A stretch of 64,000 nucleotides of DNA from Zygnema cylindricum (lineage: Eukaryota; Streptophyta; Zygnematophyceae; Zygnematales; Zygnemataceae). Position numbers and translations under genes: made by a program. Each line of letters begins with the position of its first letter. Position 1 is the stretch's first letter. Under the pieces are notes generated by a model that was given only the letters and a program-made list of their open reading frames with translations, made no database searches and had not been told where the DNA came from. The stretch lies in assembly GCA_037447655.1 (NCBI GenBank), contig JBBHKE010003126.1:1-64000 (forward strand), read 5' to 3'. Of the stretch, positions 52,345 to 63,600 are shown in pieces.

Positions 52345-52535
52345 TGCTTTTTTCGCCACTTAAAGCATCTTTTCTCGTGCACACTTGTCGGATTGGTAAT
52401 TCGACGGTACTGTAACTTTTAAAAAGTAGGATTCTCACCTTCCGATTGGCGGTCTATATTCAAAATTTGGACAGGTGTGCACTGAGAAAAGATGTTTTCG
52501 GTGGCTAAAAATACATCAGCACTAATAGCAATATA
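52345..52535. mobile_element. MITE 7 (diverged)
   Basis: It shares with MITE 1 and MITE 5 the inner CATCTTTTCTC..GCACACTTGTCGGAT and its inverted copy, in the opposite orientation. The outer ends are worn. Confidence 0.6.
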
Positions 52536-52879
52536 TGATTTCTTTCATAATTGTTTTTCAATTTTGATAATTTCGTTCGACTCATCAGGCAGCCTTGAAC
52601 TGGATAAAGGTTGATGCCACGGTACAAAATTAACCAGAGTTTGAATCTGTGTAGCGCCATCGAAAATATCAACGGTAACGATATAGAATGTGACAACGGT
52701 CTACTTGCACCCTACGTCTTGATCTACAGGATGTCACATCTATCTATGAGCATTCTAAGTTCTAAACAACGTTTGACTTTTTAAAAGGCTTCTTAAAAAA
52801 TGAAGTCAAGGTTTATAAAGTACACAAAATAAAAATTAAAGCAGTTTCGATTTCAACTCGCGGAGTACAATACACAGTA

Positions 52880-53091
52880 CACCGCAAATCGTTATTAGTG
52901 TCGAAGTTTAAATAGCGTAAAAAAAAATTAGTGTTATTGATTCCAATTTAGTGCGAGAGCCGTGGCAAATTATGGTCCACGTCCTAAAATAGCGTTGTAA
53001 ATTTTATTTCGAAAATCATGTATACTAATTGCGGAAAAAAAAAAAAAAAAACCCAAATTAGTGACTTTGACACTAATAACGATTCGCGGAG
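52880..53091. mobile_element. TA-flanked MITE 8 (212 bp)
   Basis: The ends are CACCGCAAATCGTTATTAGTG and inverted CACTAATAACGATTCGCGGAG, with TA on both sides. Confidence 0.8.
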
Positions 53092-53093
53092 TA

Positions 53094-54537
53094 CTGTACA
53101 GTAGCGAGTCGGTTGTACGAGTGGTTCTCATTGTCCAGATATGAAATCGATACTCGTCGTTGGTGTTTGTAGACGTGCGAGGGGCTCCGATATATGCAGG
53201 ATTCACACTAAAAACGGATGGTGAATAAGATGACGAAATGAATGCTCCTGTACCATTCATTTCGCAAAAAAAAAAAAAACAGAGGCGCCAAACAACTCGA
53301 CCGCTCGGCTGTCAACCTTTTTAGAGCGTAGTGACAGACAAAGTATACTCTTTGGAGCATAGCGACGGACAAAACATATGGTCAAGTGCGTCAAAATTTG
53401 ACAACTGTGGTAAGTCATCTTCTTTTCCGCAAACCCTTTTCGAAATGCAGAATTTCGGCTTTGAAGAAAAATGAAGTCGTATCCCGAATGAATGATCCCT
53501 ACTGTAACTAAACTTTTTTAAATGATGACCCATTGTCAAATAACCAATCAAAATCCTCTAAAATTAAATGTAAAAAAATATCAACTAATTTTTTTTATTA
53601 ACTTTCCCTTTTTGTTTGGATGTCTCGACCGATCACTGTGGAAAAAATATATGTTATTGTACGTATGAAAAACGATGGGTTGGTACGGACGGATTTGAGT
53701 CGTCGGCGCCTACTTGTACGGCAACGTGAATCATATCACGACGTTTTTGTTGACATCAAATGACGTCAAGGGCAATTAACGTCCAAACAAAAAAAAAGGA
53801 CATTCGTTTTTTCATCTCATTCACCATCCGTTTCTAGTGTGAATCCTGCAATAAAAAGTGGCGCGGGAGCACCCTAATGCTTGAATGACAGGATGTTTTG
53901 AGACTTCTTAAAACGTTTTGTTCTTTAATTGTAACACAAAATAATGTTTAAATTATCCTTAAAACTTTCTATCTTTTAAGGTGGCCGACTGGTTCAGCGT
54001 CTACTGTACTTTTCAAGATATTGGATACGGATCAAACCCTCCTAGCGTCAGAATGCGGTCTCCGTGAGGTTTGTGAATTAAAAAGTGACGAGGTCTTCTC
54101 GCACCTACCTAACATCGTTGATCTACAGAATGTCACAATTACCAATGAACCTTCACCCATTTTTAGCACATTGTGTAACATTTTTCCTCTGATTGTAATA
54201 ATGGGCTTCTCACGGAAGTGTTGATCAGTACCTGCTACTTTTGGAGGCTTTTGGTTTTATGTTACATTAGTTCCGGCTGGTTGTAGAGATTTTAGTTGTA
54301 ATAGAGAGAGTTTGAGAAAGGAAAAAATGTAGGTCTTACTGCTTGCAATCCTCTGAAAGGTTACAAAGCCTCCAGTTAACCTTTTGATCCAAATTATTGT
54401 TTAGCTATTTGGTTGCACTTTGAAAAATCCTCTTTTTTCAAAATCCAAATACTTCCAGTATTGGCCAAAACATAAAACTACAGGGGGCTAAAGTATTAGG
54501 GGCTACAAGAGGTTTCATGGAGAGGCATTTTAAAATC
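53094..54537. other. Interval with no recognised gene
   Basis: Moderately AT-rich unique sequence. The open frames at 53321-53551 and 54021-54224 have no splice or family support. Confidence 0.5.
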
Positions 54538-54542
54538 AAGGT

Positions 54543-55121
54543 TGTTACGATTCATTGAAAGAATTGTACGCACGCGGAATCAGTTTGATTTCGCGAAAGA
54601 AAAACTGTACTTTCTAGAATGTACCGAAAGTACAGTTACGTGTATTTAGATAAAGTTCTACTTGTTCGCGAAATATATTTGTTGTTTCGTTTCGCGTCTA
54701 GATTTTCGTACGTCTAATTTAGTACGATAGTACTTCTAGTTTTGTCTAGTACTTTCGTCTTAGCTTGTCGTTTTGCTATGTTTCAGCCCTTAGTGAAATT
54801 TAGAGTATTCTAGCTTAATCTGCGGACAGGTGGCAGATTTCTGGAGGCTTCTTGGCGGCGCACGCTCACACGTGTCACGCCATGGCTGGTATTGTATTTA
54901 TAGGGACACCATGACTGTGTGTTAATCAATCAATGAGAAATTGGAGGATTATATGGAGTAATAGAAGAGATAGAGAAGCAAATTTGTAATTTCGGATTTT
55001 TAAAATATGAGAAATTTACGAAATGTCTCTTCAATGTTGATTTAATGTTTTATAATCTGAATGCTTCTGCTGCTATAAGTGCTTGTAAGTGAGCTCAGAG
55101 TTTTTTCTATCGATCCTTTCA
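54543..55121 (+). repeat. 5' LTR of element H (579 bp)
   Basis: It starts TGTTACGATT and ends CCTTTCA. It contains a perfect 12-bp inverted repeat (AACTGTACTTTC at about 54605 and its complement ending near 54639) and a TATA-like TATTTATAGG at about 54895. Confidence 0.95.
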
Positions 55122-55122
55122 T

Positions 55123-55136
55123 TTGGTATCATAGCG
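55123..55136 (+). other. Primer-binding site of element H
   Basis: TTTGGTATCATAGC lies one base after the LTR and differs by one base from the common plant TGGTATCAGAGC site. Confidence 0.85.
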
Positions 55137-55157
55137 GGTAGAGCTCCATTGTAGTGT

Positions 55158-57712
55158 ATGGGGGGAAAGAACAAAAACAAGTCCCCTTTCCAACTTCCTC
55201 TACCCCTATTTCGAATTTTTGGGAAAATTTGCCGACCCTCGAGGATCCTCCTAAAGAAAAGAAACAGTTCAGTTTTACCGGAGCCGCATTTGAGTCATCA
55301 TTCCCCACGGATTCATTTGACCAAAATAGAGGTGTTGGTGGCTCGATGTCCGAAAATCAAATGCGAGAGTATTTGGAGAATTTTATGCGTCGGATTGATG
55401 AAAAGTTCTCGGCCGTGGATAGGAGGTTTGATGAATTAGCTCACGGTGAGCCGGATCCAGAGCCGGATGGAGATGATTCCAATGATAGTGATGGGGAGGC
55501 AAAGAAAGTGAAAGATAAGAGGGGGAAATTTAAGCTTGATGACGATTCCGATTTATTAGAAGATAGTCAAGGAAGAGTAGAAATGTTTCAGATGCCCGGA
55601 AAGAGCGTCGTATTCAATGGATCAAATTACCCTTCGTGGAAGAAATATATTCGAGCTCAATTGATTTTTGAAGGAGACGAAGGAGGACAAACGTTCACTT
55701 GTCTCCACCTCACTATTGATTCTTTAAGTGACCCACGCGATGACGCACACGAAAATGAATGGATTATTGACACGCGAGCGTCTCACCACGTGTGTACGGA
55801 CGCTACACTTTTTGACGACATGGGTTCACTTACCGTACCAAAATTAATTACGGTCGCAAGTGGACAAACGATTACGGTTGGTAAAGTGGGTACCGTTCGT
55901 TTGTCCTTACCCACATGGGACCGTTTTGGAAATGAAACTATTTCGGAGGCACGATTATTGAACGTCTTGTTTATTCCGGACAGTTCCGTCAACTTGTTAA
56001 GCGTACCTCAAATTCAGCGTGCCGGTGGAAGCGTAGTCGCTAGAGGTGATTCGGCGATTCGTATATATCGCCCCAACGACAAATTAATTGGCGAAGGCGA
56101 AGTAACCAATTCAATGCATAGCCGACTTTTTTGGAGGCGACCTAGGAAAAATGCTTTTTCCACGGGCATTCTAAATCAAATCTCGGAATTAAAGGGAGAT
56201 TTAACGTTATGGCACCATCGGATGTGTCATACATCCGAAGGAAATTTGAGGAGAATGATAAAAACGGCATGTGTAAGAGGATTGGATCTTGCTACCGGTG
56301 AAAAAGTAAATGGATGCGATGGATGTAGTCAAGGACAACAAATTCGGAAACCACATCCTACGAAAGATGTGAAATTTCGGGCTCAACATCCTTTGCAGCT
56401 TGTCCACGTCGATCTATGTGGACAAATTAAGCCGGAGAGCCTCGGAGGAAATAGATATATTATGGTCATCGTTGATAATTATTCGAAATTTTCGTGGGTT
56501 CGATTATTGAAGAGAAAATCGGATGCTCTTCAAACTTTTATTGAGTGACATGCATTTGCCGAAAGACAATGCGAACGGAAGTTGAAAGCCATTCGTTCGA
56601 AGAATGGAGGTGAATTTATCGCATTCGAGAGGTATTGTAAAGAGAAAGGCATTACCCAACAATTTACTTCACCTTATTCTCCGGGATCAAATGGAGTTGC
56701 CGAAAGGAAGAAAGGGAACTTACAAGAAATGGTGACGGCGATGGTGCATTCGGCCGGTCAAAGTATCTCATTATGGGGAGATGTTATCCTCACGGCCAAT
56801 TACCTTTGTAATAGGATACTTACTTCGGTTTTCGGTGACAAAACACCATTCGAATTACTTTATGGGCGAAAACCGGCTCTCCATCATCTCCAAATTTGGG
56901 GATGTCATGCTACGGTGTATGTGGATCAAGTGAAAAGGAAAGGGAAATTTGCGGCGAGAAGTTGGCCCGGAATTTTCGTGGGCTATAGTACGAAAGGAAA
57001 TCTTTATCGTGTATTCGACCCGGTTCGTCGTATTGTGGAAGAATCCCGAAATGTTAATTTTCATGAAGACTTAAAATCAGTTATTGAGAAATCGGCGGAA
57101 TTAAAGAAGAATCTTGATTTTTATGAGGTAGACGATGTTGCCAATTTCCCGGAAATTGAGGACTCGGATTCCGATGAGGAGCCGGAATCCATTGTCAACA
57201 TCAAGAAGGGAAAATTAAATGTTAATTCGAGTTCGGAGAAATTGGACATCGACATTGATGTTCGGAGTAATGTAAGCCAAAATTCCAAAATGTCGACGGA
57301 AAGTCAAAAATCTTCGTGTTCAAAATCTAATATGGACGAGGAGGAGAAGATTGTGGAACAAGTTCCGGTTCTTAGACGGAGTACTCGAGAAAATCGAGGA
57401 AAGAAACCAAATCGGCTTTCTTATGACAAAATTGGTGGAGAGAATTCCAATTCCCATTATTTCGTCTCCGATGCGAAGGAGACGGAATTCCTTTTATAGC
57501 AATTAATGTGCGAGAATTTGGCGGGCGATCCTCAATCATACACGGAGGCGAGAAATTCGTGTGATTGGGAAACGAAGTGGAAGCCGGCATGGGAGGAGGA
57601 GTATAAGTCAATTGTGGAAAATCAGACACTTGAGGAAACTGCCGATATTCTTTCTAAGGCGACGACGTTCAATGTGCTTTCAAGAGGAAGACCTAAACTA
57701 GGGTTATTGTGA
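55158..57712 (+). pseudogene. Gag-pol of element H (protease and integrase only, with internal deletions)
   Basis: The ATG at 55158 (MGGKNKNKSP) is in a different frame from the main body, so an early frameshift is likely. Gag retains FNGSNYPSWKKYIRAQLIF, then drops straight to the protease, whose site reads DTRAS instead of D(S/T)GAS. The pre-integrase finger follows (WHHRMCH .. CDGCSQG). In integrase, HVDLCG is normal, the second catalytic Asp is replaced (RSKNGGEF) and the Glu is kept (VAERKK). TGA at 56546 and TAG at 57497 interrupt the single frame. The end fuses the RT start (AWEEEYKSIVENQTLE) in frame to the RNase H tail (ADILSKATTF). Confidence 0.9.
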
Positions 57713-57730
57713 CATAGACGATTCTTCGAT

Positions 57731-57742
57731 GAAGAGGGGGAA
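57731..57742 (+). other. Polypurine tract of element H
   Basis: GAAGAGGGGGAA directly precedes the 3' LTR. Confidence 0.8.
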
Positions 57743-58322
57743 TGTTACGATTCATTGAAAGAATCGTACGCACGCGGAATCAGTTTGATTTCGCGAAAGA
57801 AAAACTGTACTTTCTAGAATGTACCGAAAGTACAGTTACGTGTATTTAGATAAAGTTCTACTTGTTCGCGAAATATATTTGTTGTTTCGTTTCGCGTCTA
57901 GATTTTCGTACGACTAATTTAGTACGATAGTACTTCTAGTTTTGTCTAGTACTTTCGTCTTAGCTTGTCGTTTTGCTATGTTTCAGCCCTTAGTGAAATT
58001 TAGAGTATTCTAGCTTAATCTGCGGACAGGTGGCAGATTTCTGGAGGCTTCTTGGCGGCGCACGCTCACACGTGTCATGCCATGGCTGGTATTGTATTTA
58101 TAGGGACACCATGACTGTGTGTTAATCAATCAATGAGAAATTGGAGGATTATATAGAGTAATAGAAGAGATAGAGAAGCAAATTTGTAATTTCGGATTTT
58201 TAATAATATGAGAAATTTACGAAATGTCTCTTCAATGTTGATTTAATGTTTTATAATCTGAATGCTTCTGCTGCTATAGGTGCTTTTAAGTGAGCTCAGA
58301 GTTTTTTTTATCGATCCTTTCA
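57743..58322 (+). repeat. 3' LTR of element H (580 bp)
   Basis: Same features as the 5' LTR, with about eight differences. Followed by AAGGT. Confidence 0.95.
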
Positions 58323-58327
58323 AAGGT

Positions 58328-59922
58328 GTGTTTGTAATAAATTTATCTTGATTCCTAAATTGGAGAAGAGAAAAATAACACGGATCCATGGACAATGGAG
58401 CACTCAATATAGAAAAGAAATGCTTCTCATTTAATATAATTAGAATTTAATGATGTTATGGGTCTAAAAATTCACAAATTGAATGTTAAACAATAATAAA
58501 AGGAGAACTTTTGCACTTCACGAGCCAAAACCAACATTGGAGCATAACTCATCTACATCCGTTGATGTAGAGATCACAAGGACCCAAAAAAAAAAAATCC
58601 AAAATAAACCATATAATTTTGTAAATCCAAATCATTGGTCATTTGAAAAAAAAAATGCACTAACGACATTCTTTTTACAACGGAATCACCCTATCAAACA
58701 AGATCAAAACTCTAGCTCAAAAAGAGGCCTAACAAAAATTGAAGGCGTTTCGAAATTGTTCGTAAAATGTGAAAAAATAAGGTCAAAAATGAATGTCCTT
58801 AAATATAAAACAGCTAGTCTATTTAGTCCAGAGCTTAAAACAAAGGCATGCTATTTAAACAAAAACTACTAAAATTTAAGAAAAAACTTGGAAACCTAGA
58901 ATTCAAAACAAAAACTTACGAATTACAAATCGTCTCTACTTAATTTTTCCACGCTTGGATTTATCCATTTATGCAAAAATATTCATGCGTTTCTTCAAAC
59001 TTCTACTAACTCTCTCGCGTGAACACCCTTCACACTTTCATCTCTAACAGAAAAAACAAACTCTCTATTTTTTAAACAAGATTTGTTGTCTAGCTTGTTG
59101 AAATTCCCCTTTCGCATACAATCGTTTGGATAGAAAGAATTTTTCGAATGTACATTCGCCCAACTTAAGTAATTTAAACCGGATCTCAACGCAATTTTTT
59201 TTATAGTGGTCACTCGAAAATTTGTACGGAAGAAGCTCCAACGCAGCCATGCCACGTGGCATAAATATAATGTCATTGAGCGAAGATCCGTGCATGGAAA
59301 GGACAAGGGCTGATCTCTGCTTGGGCGAGGGAGAGGGAGAGAGAGAGGGGGAGGGGAAGAGCGGGGGGAGGGGGGGGAGCGGGGGGAGGGGGGGAGCGGG
59401 GGGAGGGGGGGGGGGGAGGGGGGGGGGGGGGGGGGGGGAGGGGGAAGGGAGGGGGAGTGATGAACGAAATATAAAGCAAGAATAATTTCTGTTCACAAAA
59501 TGACTATTTATTAAATCGCTTAAATATCACAAAAGTTGGCGATCCATCATTTGTAAACGCACTATTTTAAGTGTGATGATAATAAAGGCCAAATTGTTCA
59601 CCATAAGTACTGTGCAATATTTTAAATTCTAATGCATATTTTGAAGCCCCTGTAAAATTAAATGTTGCATAAATAAAGCAAGAAGCAAAATATACACAAA
59701 TTACCCAAAGAAGAAGAACAATAAAAGAAACTAATTAGGTCAAGGGTGCAAAAGTATATCGATTACTTTGTCATAACTTTATCTGAGAAAAAAAATGTTA
59801 TGGCTTAAATAAACCTCCAATTTCCAAAAGCTAGGAACGCCTTCATTTACATATAACCATTGTTATTATTATTATTATTATATTTAAACAAATTTACTAA
59901 ACATATTATCTATTTGTTGAAA
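58328..59922. other. Interval with no assigned gene
   Basis: The plus-strand frame at 58483-58872 (129 codons, Lys- and Asn-rich) has no recognisable domain and may be chance in AT-rich DNA. A G-rich tract fills 59325-59458. A CCACGTGGC motif with an adjacent ATAAATATAA lies at 59250-59270. Confidence 0.45.
59325..59458. repeat. G-rich GGGGGAGC/GGGGA tract
   Basis: Long G runs broken by single A or AGC, strong quadruplex potential on the plus strand. Confidence 0.9.
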
Positions 59923-60320
59923 CTAGTAAATCACGCCCGGTACACGGGTATGGGCTGTGTCCTATTTTTCATGACCGTTACACGAACCTGAACAGCATTC
60001 CGTTTGTCATGCCCGTTTTTCATGCCCGTTACACTTGGACCATGTCGTGTTTATCTAAATGTCGAAATACTATTGTACCGTTTTAGACATCCGTACGGGC
60101 ATTTGTAGACACAACCCAAAACAACACAACGATTGGACGCAAACCGGTTGACAGGATGGAGCAACCAAGATCGTACTTGGACAGTGTCCCGTTTATCATG
60201 CCCGTTTACACGCGCGCGGACCGCGTCTTGTTTATCAATACGTCTAAGTACTTTTTGTACCATTCAAGACGTCCGTATGGGCCTTTCTAGACGCGACCCA
60301 AAACAACACAACCATTGACG
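59923..60320 (-). mobile_element. Helitron-like 3' end with internal tandem duplication
   Basis: On the minus strand the sequence reads ACCCGTGTACCGGGC, a short spacer, then CTAG followed by T, which resembles a Helitron terminus, although the stem is only four to five pairs. The next 350 bases hold two copies (about 60015-60135, 60190-60320) of a block with GTCTTGTTTATC, GTCCGTACGGGC and CCCAAAACAACACAAC. No Rep/helicase is present. Confidence 0.35.
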
Positions 60321-60362
60321 GAATATCTGACGGTCACGAACGAAGGATAGATGGCCGAATAC

Positions 60363-60669
60363 CATAGTTCAAAAGTAGGCGTTTTTATGGTAGGCCTTTG
60401 GTCTGCGCCTTTATCGTAAGTTGTGATATAGTATTTTCATGTGATCTTGTTAAATCGCTACTTTGATCAGTGATCGTCCGATCGTCCAAATCTGACGGTG
60501 TGAATAAAACTTTTTGGTCCGAATGTTTTAATTGGTCCAATTTTTGGTCCGAATGTTTTAATTCGTCCGAATAGGTTCCTTATACAATATGGGTCTTAAG
60601 GTCATATTGTATGTTCTGCATACAATAGGCATATTGTATAGGCCTACTTTCACCTACTTTTGAACTATG
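60363..60669. mobile_element. Inverted-repeat element of 307 bp
   Basis: CATAGTTCAAAAGTAGG at the left and its exact inverted copy at the right. Inside are two copies of TTTTGGTCCGAATGTTTTAATT and a set of ATACAATATG/CATATTGTAT palindromes. It is non-coding. Confidence 0.65.
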
Positions 60670-60775
60670 CCGAAGACGCACTATTGCAGGTGGCATTTTC
60701 ATCTATATTTAATGACACGTTTGAGCAGCCAAGATGTGACGGTTATAAATGATTGCGGATGGGGTGCTTTAAAAG

Positions 60776-60878
60776 TTACCCGATCGTTGAGGTCGCCCAA
60801 GAGAACAAAGTTACCCGTTCGCTGACATCGGCCGAGGGACAAAGCTATCATTTCGTTGATGTCGGATGAGGGACACGC
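60776..60878. repeat. Three-copy tandem repeat of about 34 bp
   Basis: Units begin AAAGTTACCCG or AAAGCTATCAT and end in GAGGGAC or GAGAAC. Confidence 0.75.
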
Positions 60879-61023
60879 CGTTTACGGGTGCAGTCGCAAG
60901 GAAAGTGGGCCTATTTATAGATTTTAAAACGGACAACCAAAGGTCTATAAAGATTTGTATAAAGATGACGTGTTCACCACCATCTGAAACCACTTGATTT
61001 TTTCTCGTGATCTGGTGGCTCAC

Positions 61024-61148
61024 CTGCATTAACTCGATTTGTTTCTCGAGTGTCGCATTCGTGAGCCGTACGATCTCCATCTGGATCTCCGGGATCACAT
61101 TCTGAATCAGCGTCCCAAATTCTGGAACATTTTGGACCGTTCGATGAC
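61024..61148 (-). CDS. Candidate exon of an unknown minus-strand gene
   Basis: 41 codons (VQNVPEFGTLIQNVIPEI to EKQIELMQ), helix-rich, ending at the strong donor ATGCAG|GTGAGC. The acceptor (GATCGAAAG) is weak. A longer open frame just upstream (61537-61217, rich in Lys) may belong to the same gene. I do not recognise either. Confidence 0.3.
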
Positions 61149-61930
61149 CTTTCGATCACAGTCGCCTGTATCCATCGCTTCCCTTGACCTGCCGCCACGT
61201 GGTCTAACTCTCTCAATCATCTTCCATCTTGACCGTTTGTTTGAATTTCCAAAATGGGTGACAAGTCTCTTGTAATCTTGGTCGTCAAATAAATCGACCG
61301 CTCGTCCTGGCCGTCTTTTTTAACGAGAGCAGAATCGTACGAAAGCTCTTTTTTGACAATTGTTTTTGACGCCGCCTCCTTTTGGTGCTTCACATATTTT
61401 TTGCCGATTTTTTGGAGAATATCGACACTTCGTTCCATATGGAGACTGTTCAGTGCGAATAGTGCGTTACGAAAACATAAATGCCATTTTTTATTAGCCT
61501 TTAGAATAAAATAAGACCCCTTTTTAGAAAACTCCAATGCAGGAATTACGAGAAAGTCAAAATCGTTTTGAAAAGAACAATTAGGGATTCAAATACACGT
61601 TAGAAAAAAACACAAAAAAGCTTTTGTATTTACAATTCAAAAGCTTAATTTTGAAGTTTAATTTTTTTTTTTGGAACATCTCATTCGCCAATGTTGGTTA
61701 TGGCAAACATATTACCACTAAAATACTTTTATTATTTATTTATTTATTTATTTTAACATTTAATTTAAATTTTATTTTAACGTTTATTCATAAGACTAAG
61801 ACCTAACCTCTAAAAAAAAAATTGAAACCTTGTCATAAAAAATGTCCAAAACCCAATAAATCTCTGTCTTCGGCCACTCTCTCTTCCCTTCCCTTCCCGT
61901 CTTTTCCGTTCCCTTCCCTTTATTATTATA

Positions 61931-62323
61931 CTAGTTCGCTTTTTTTCCGGGATATATATATATATATATTTTTTTATTTATGTTAATTTTGATTTTTGTG
62001 TTGTTTCCATTCTCATTTTGACTAGATGCATTTAATCGTAAACCTTTTTTTCCTCTCGGATTAGGGTACAAATGGGCTAAACATCGTTGATAAGGAGGGG
62101 AATGGAAATGGGCTAAACATCGTTGAAAAGGAGGGGAATGGATGAGATTGACTAATTTAAAGGAGCACCGACACGGCTGTACGTTGGCAAAACTGTAAAG
62201 GTACAGACATATCAATTCATACGTGTGTATCCTGCTGTCCTTAGCCATTTTTAGCCATGGACTTACCTTAGGAAGCACCACAGACTACCCCAAAAATAGC
62301 CTTCTTTGAATCCACTCAGAATT
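61931..62323 (-). CDS. Candidate two-exon gene end, unknown product
   Basis: The first exon, 62267-62323, has acceptor GTTATTTTTATAG and donor CTAAG|GTAAGT and encodes ILSGFKEGYFWGSLWCFL. A 74-base intron ends CTGTACCTTTACAG, and the frame continues in phase 2 from 62192 (FANVQPCRCS). Further on it holds a duplicated 12-residue unit (HSPPFQRCLAHF, HSPPYQRCLAHL), which reflects a 36-bp DNA repeat at 62070-62142. The tail is Asn/Lys-rich. Upstream exons may have been separated by the LTR at 62611. Confidence 0.35.
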
Positions 62324-62610
62324 CTATAAAAATAACAAAACACGATGAAACTATGTAAAATGATATTTACTAGGTCATTTAGAAATCTCACAAATTTTCA
62401 TATAAAAATACCAAACATAATTATCACATCATCGAGTCAAAGTTGCAAAAAATTAGTCTGCCATAACTTTGCCATAACTTTGATGAAATCAGACTAACTT
62501 CACAATGAAGTAAAACCCAGATCAGGCACACAATAGGCGTGCAAATCTGTGATAATATTAAAAATAGGAGGAACACACATGCAAAACTCTGATAAATCAG
62601 ATTAACTTCA

Positions 62611-63600
62611 TGTTGAAATCGATAGATTTAGAGTGTATTTTCTAGGTTCTAATAGATTAAAATAAAAAGGGAAAGAGCATATGCAGCCCGCCTCCACCTC
62701 CTCTCACTAGCCCCCATACTTGTAGTCATTGAAAGAGAGAGAGGGAGATGGAGCGGCTGCCTCAGCTCCATAGGCAGGACCAAAGATTGACATAAATCAC
62801 TCTCAAAAAAAGGTTGAGTCCAGCAAGACTCGAACCTCCAACCGGCAGAACGAGGCGTAGCCGTCAGCTTTAGCTGGTCTGTCGTAGGAGTTTGTTAGAG
62901 TATATAGGGTTTGAATACTATTTAACAATATGAAAGTTAATTAATCCGAATAACGGAACATTGGATAAAGAACATGGAAACAAGTTATGTTACATTGCGA
63001 ACATGAATCGGCACGAAAACAAATGTACCGGACATTTTGTTTTCAACGGCTAACATTCAATGTCGGTTTGAATCCGACGGCAAACATCATCGCCGAAATC
63101 CCGGAATGAGCGCTTCGACGGTTTTCCAGCGTGACATGACTTGGTGGCATGTGGCAGAATACCTTTGGGAAGCAGGAATCCCGGGGAGTTTGAGGACAAG
63201 GCTGAAAGAGAGAGGCGTCCACTCCATGGCCTTGTCGTACACAAGCCGTACATAAAAGACATCGGCCATAGTACCTTTCTGTATTATACAGTCTTCTGAT
63301 TGGTTTGTACATCAGTATATAGGGATTGTGAGAGAGGTTTAGTACTTAGAGGATTGAGGAGATAGCCTCCTCTCTCTCTATGAGCTTGTATAAATATTGG
63401 CATCTTTGGCACTTGGTAATTAATCGCATGGTTGGGCGTTTTCAGCGATTGTTTTTGATGCGCACTCTGAGGAGTCAATACTACACAAGGGTTTGGTCAA
63501 ATTGTCTACTTTGTCTGCTTGGGTAGTAGTGATTCTAGTTGGAGAAGGGTTAGTCAAAAACTATCCAGAGGCTTTCGAATTCTGTAGTCTAATGGGGGAC
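62611..63600 (+). repeat. LTR of the A/D copia family, cut near its 3' end
   Basis: It starts TGTTGAAATC and has the same order as LTR A: CT-rich part, antisense tRNA-like stretch (62810-62885, here with a canonical GGTTCGAGTCT B box), TATA-like TATAAATA at 63388, and the CTGTAGTCTAATGG end. The last dozen bases expected from LTR A are missing where the next element begins. Confidence 0.85.

Larger units (their letters stand above)
54543..58322 (+). mobile_element. Ty1/copia element H, complete ends, RT and RNase H deleted
   Basis: The LTRs (54543-55121 and 57743-58322) differ by about eight visible changes, so the insertion is young. Exact AAGGT duplications flank it (54538-54542, 58323-58327). 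The primer-binding site is TGGTATCATAGC, the plant-like initiator-Met 3'-end type, unlike elements A-D. Gag is shortened, and pol jumps from the RT start to the last residues of RNase H. It is unrelated in LTR sequence to the others. Confidence 0.95.

Noticed and set aside
60974-61216. Asp/Glu-rich frame as a protein
   Set aside because: It overlaps the better-supported candidate exon 61024-61148 in another frame and has no conserved feature.
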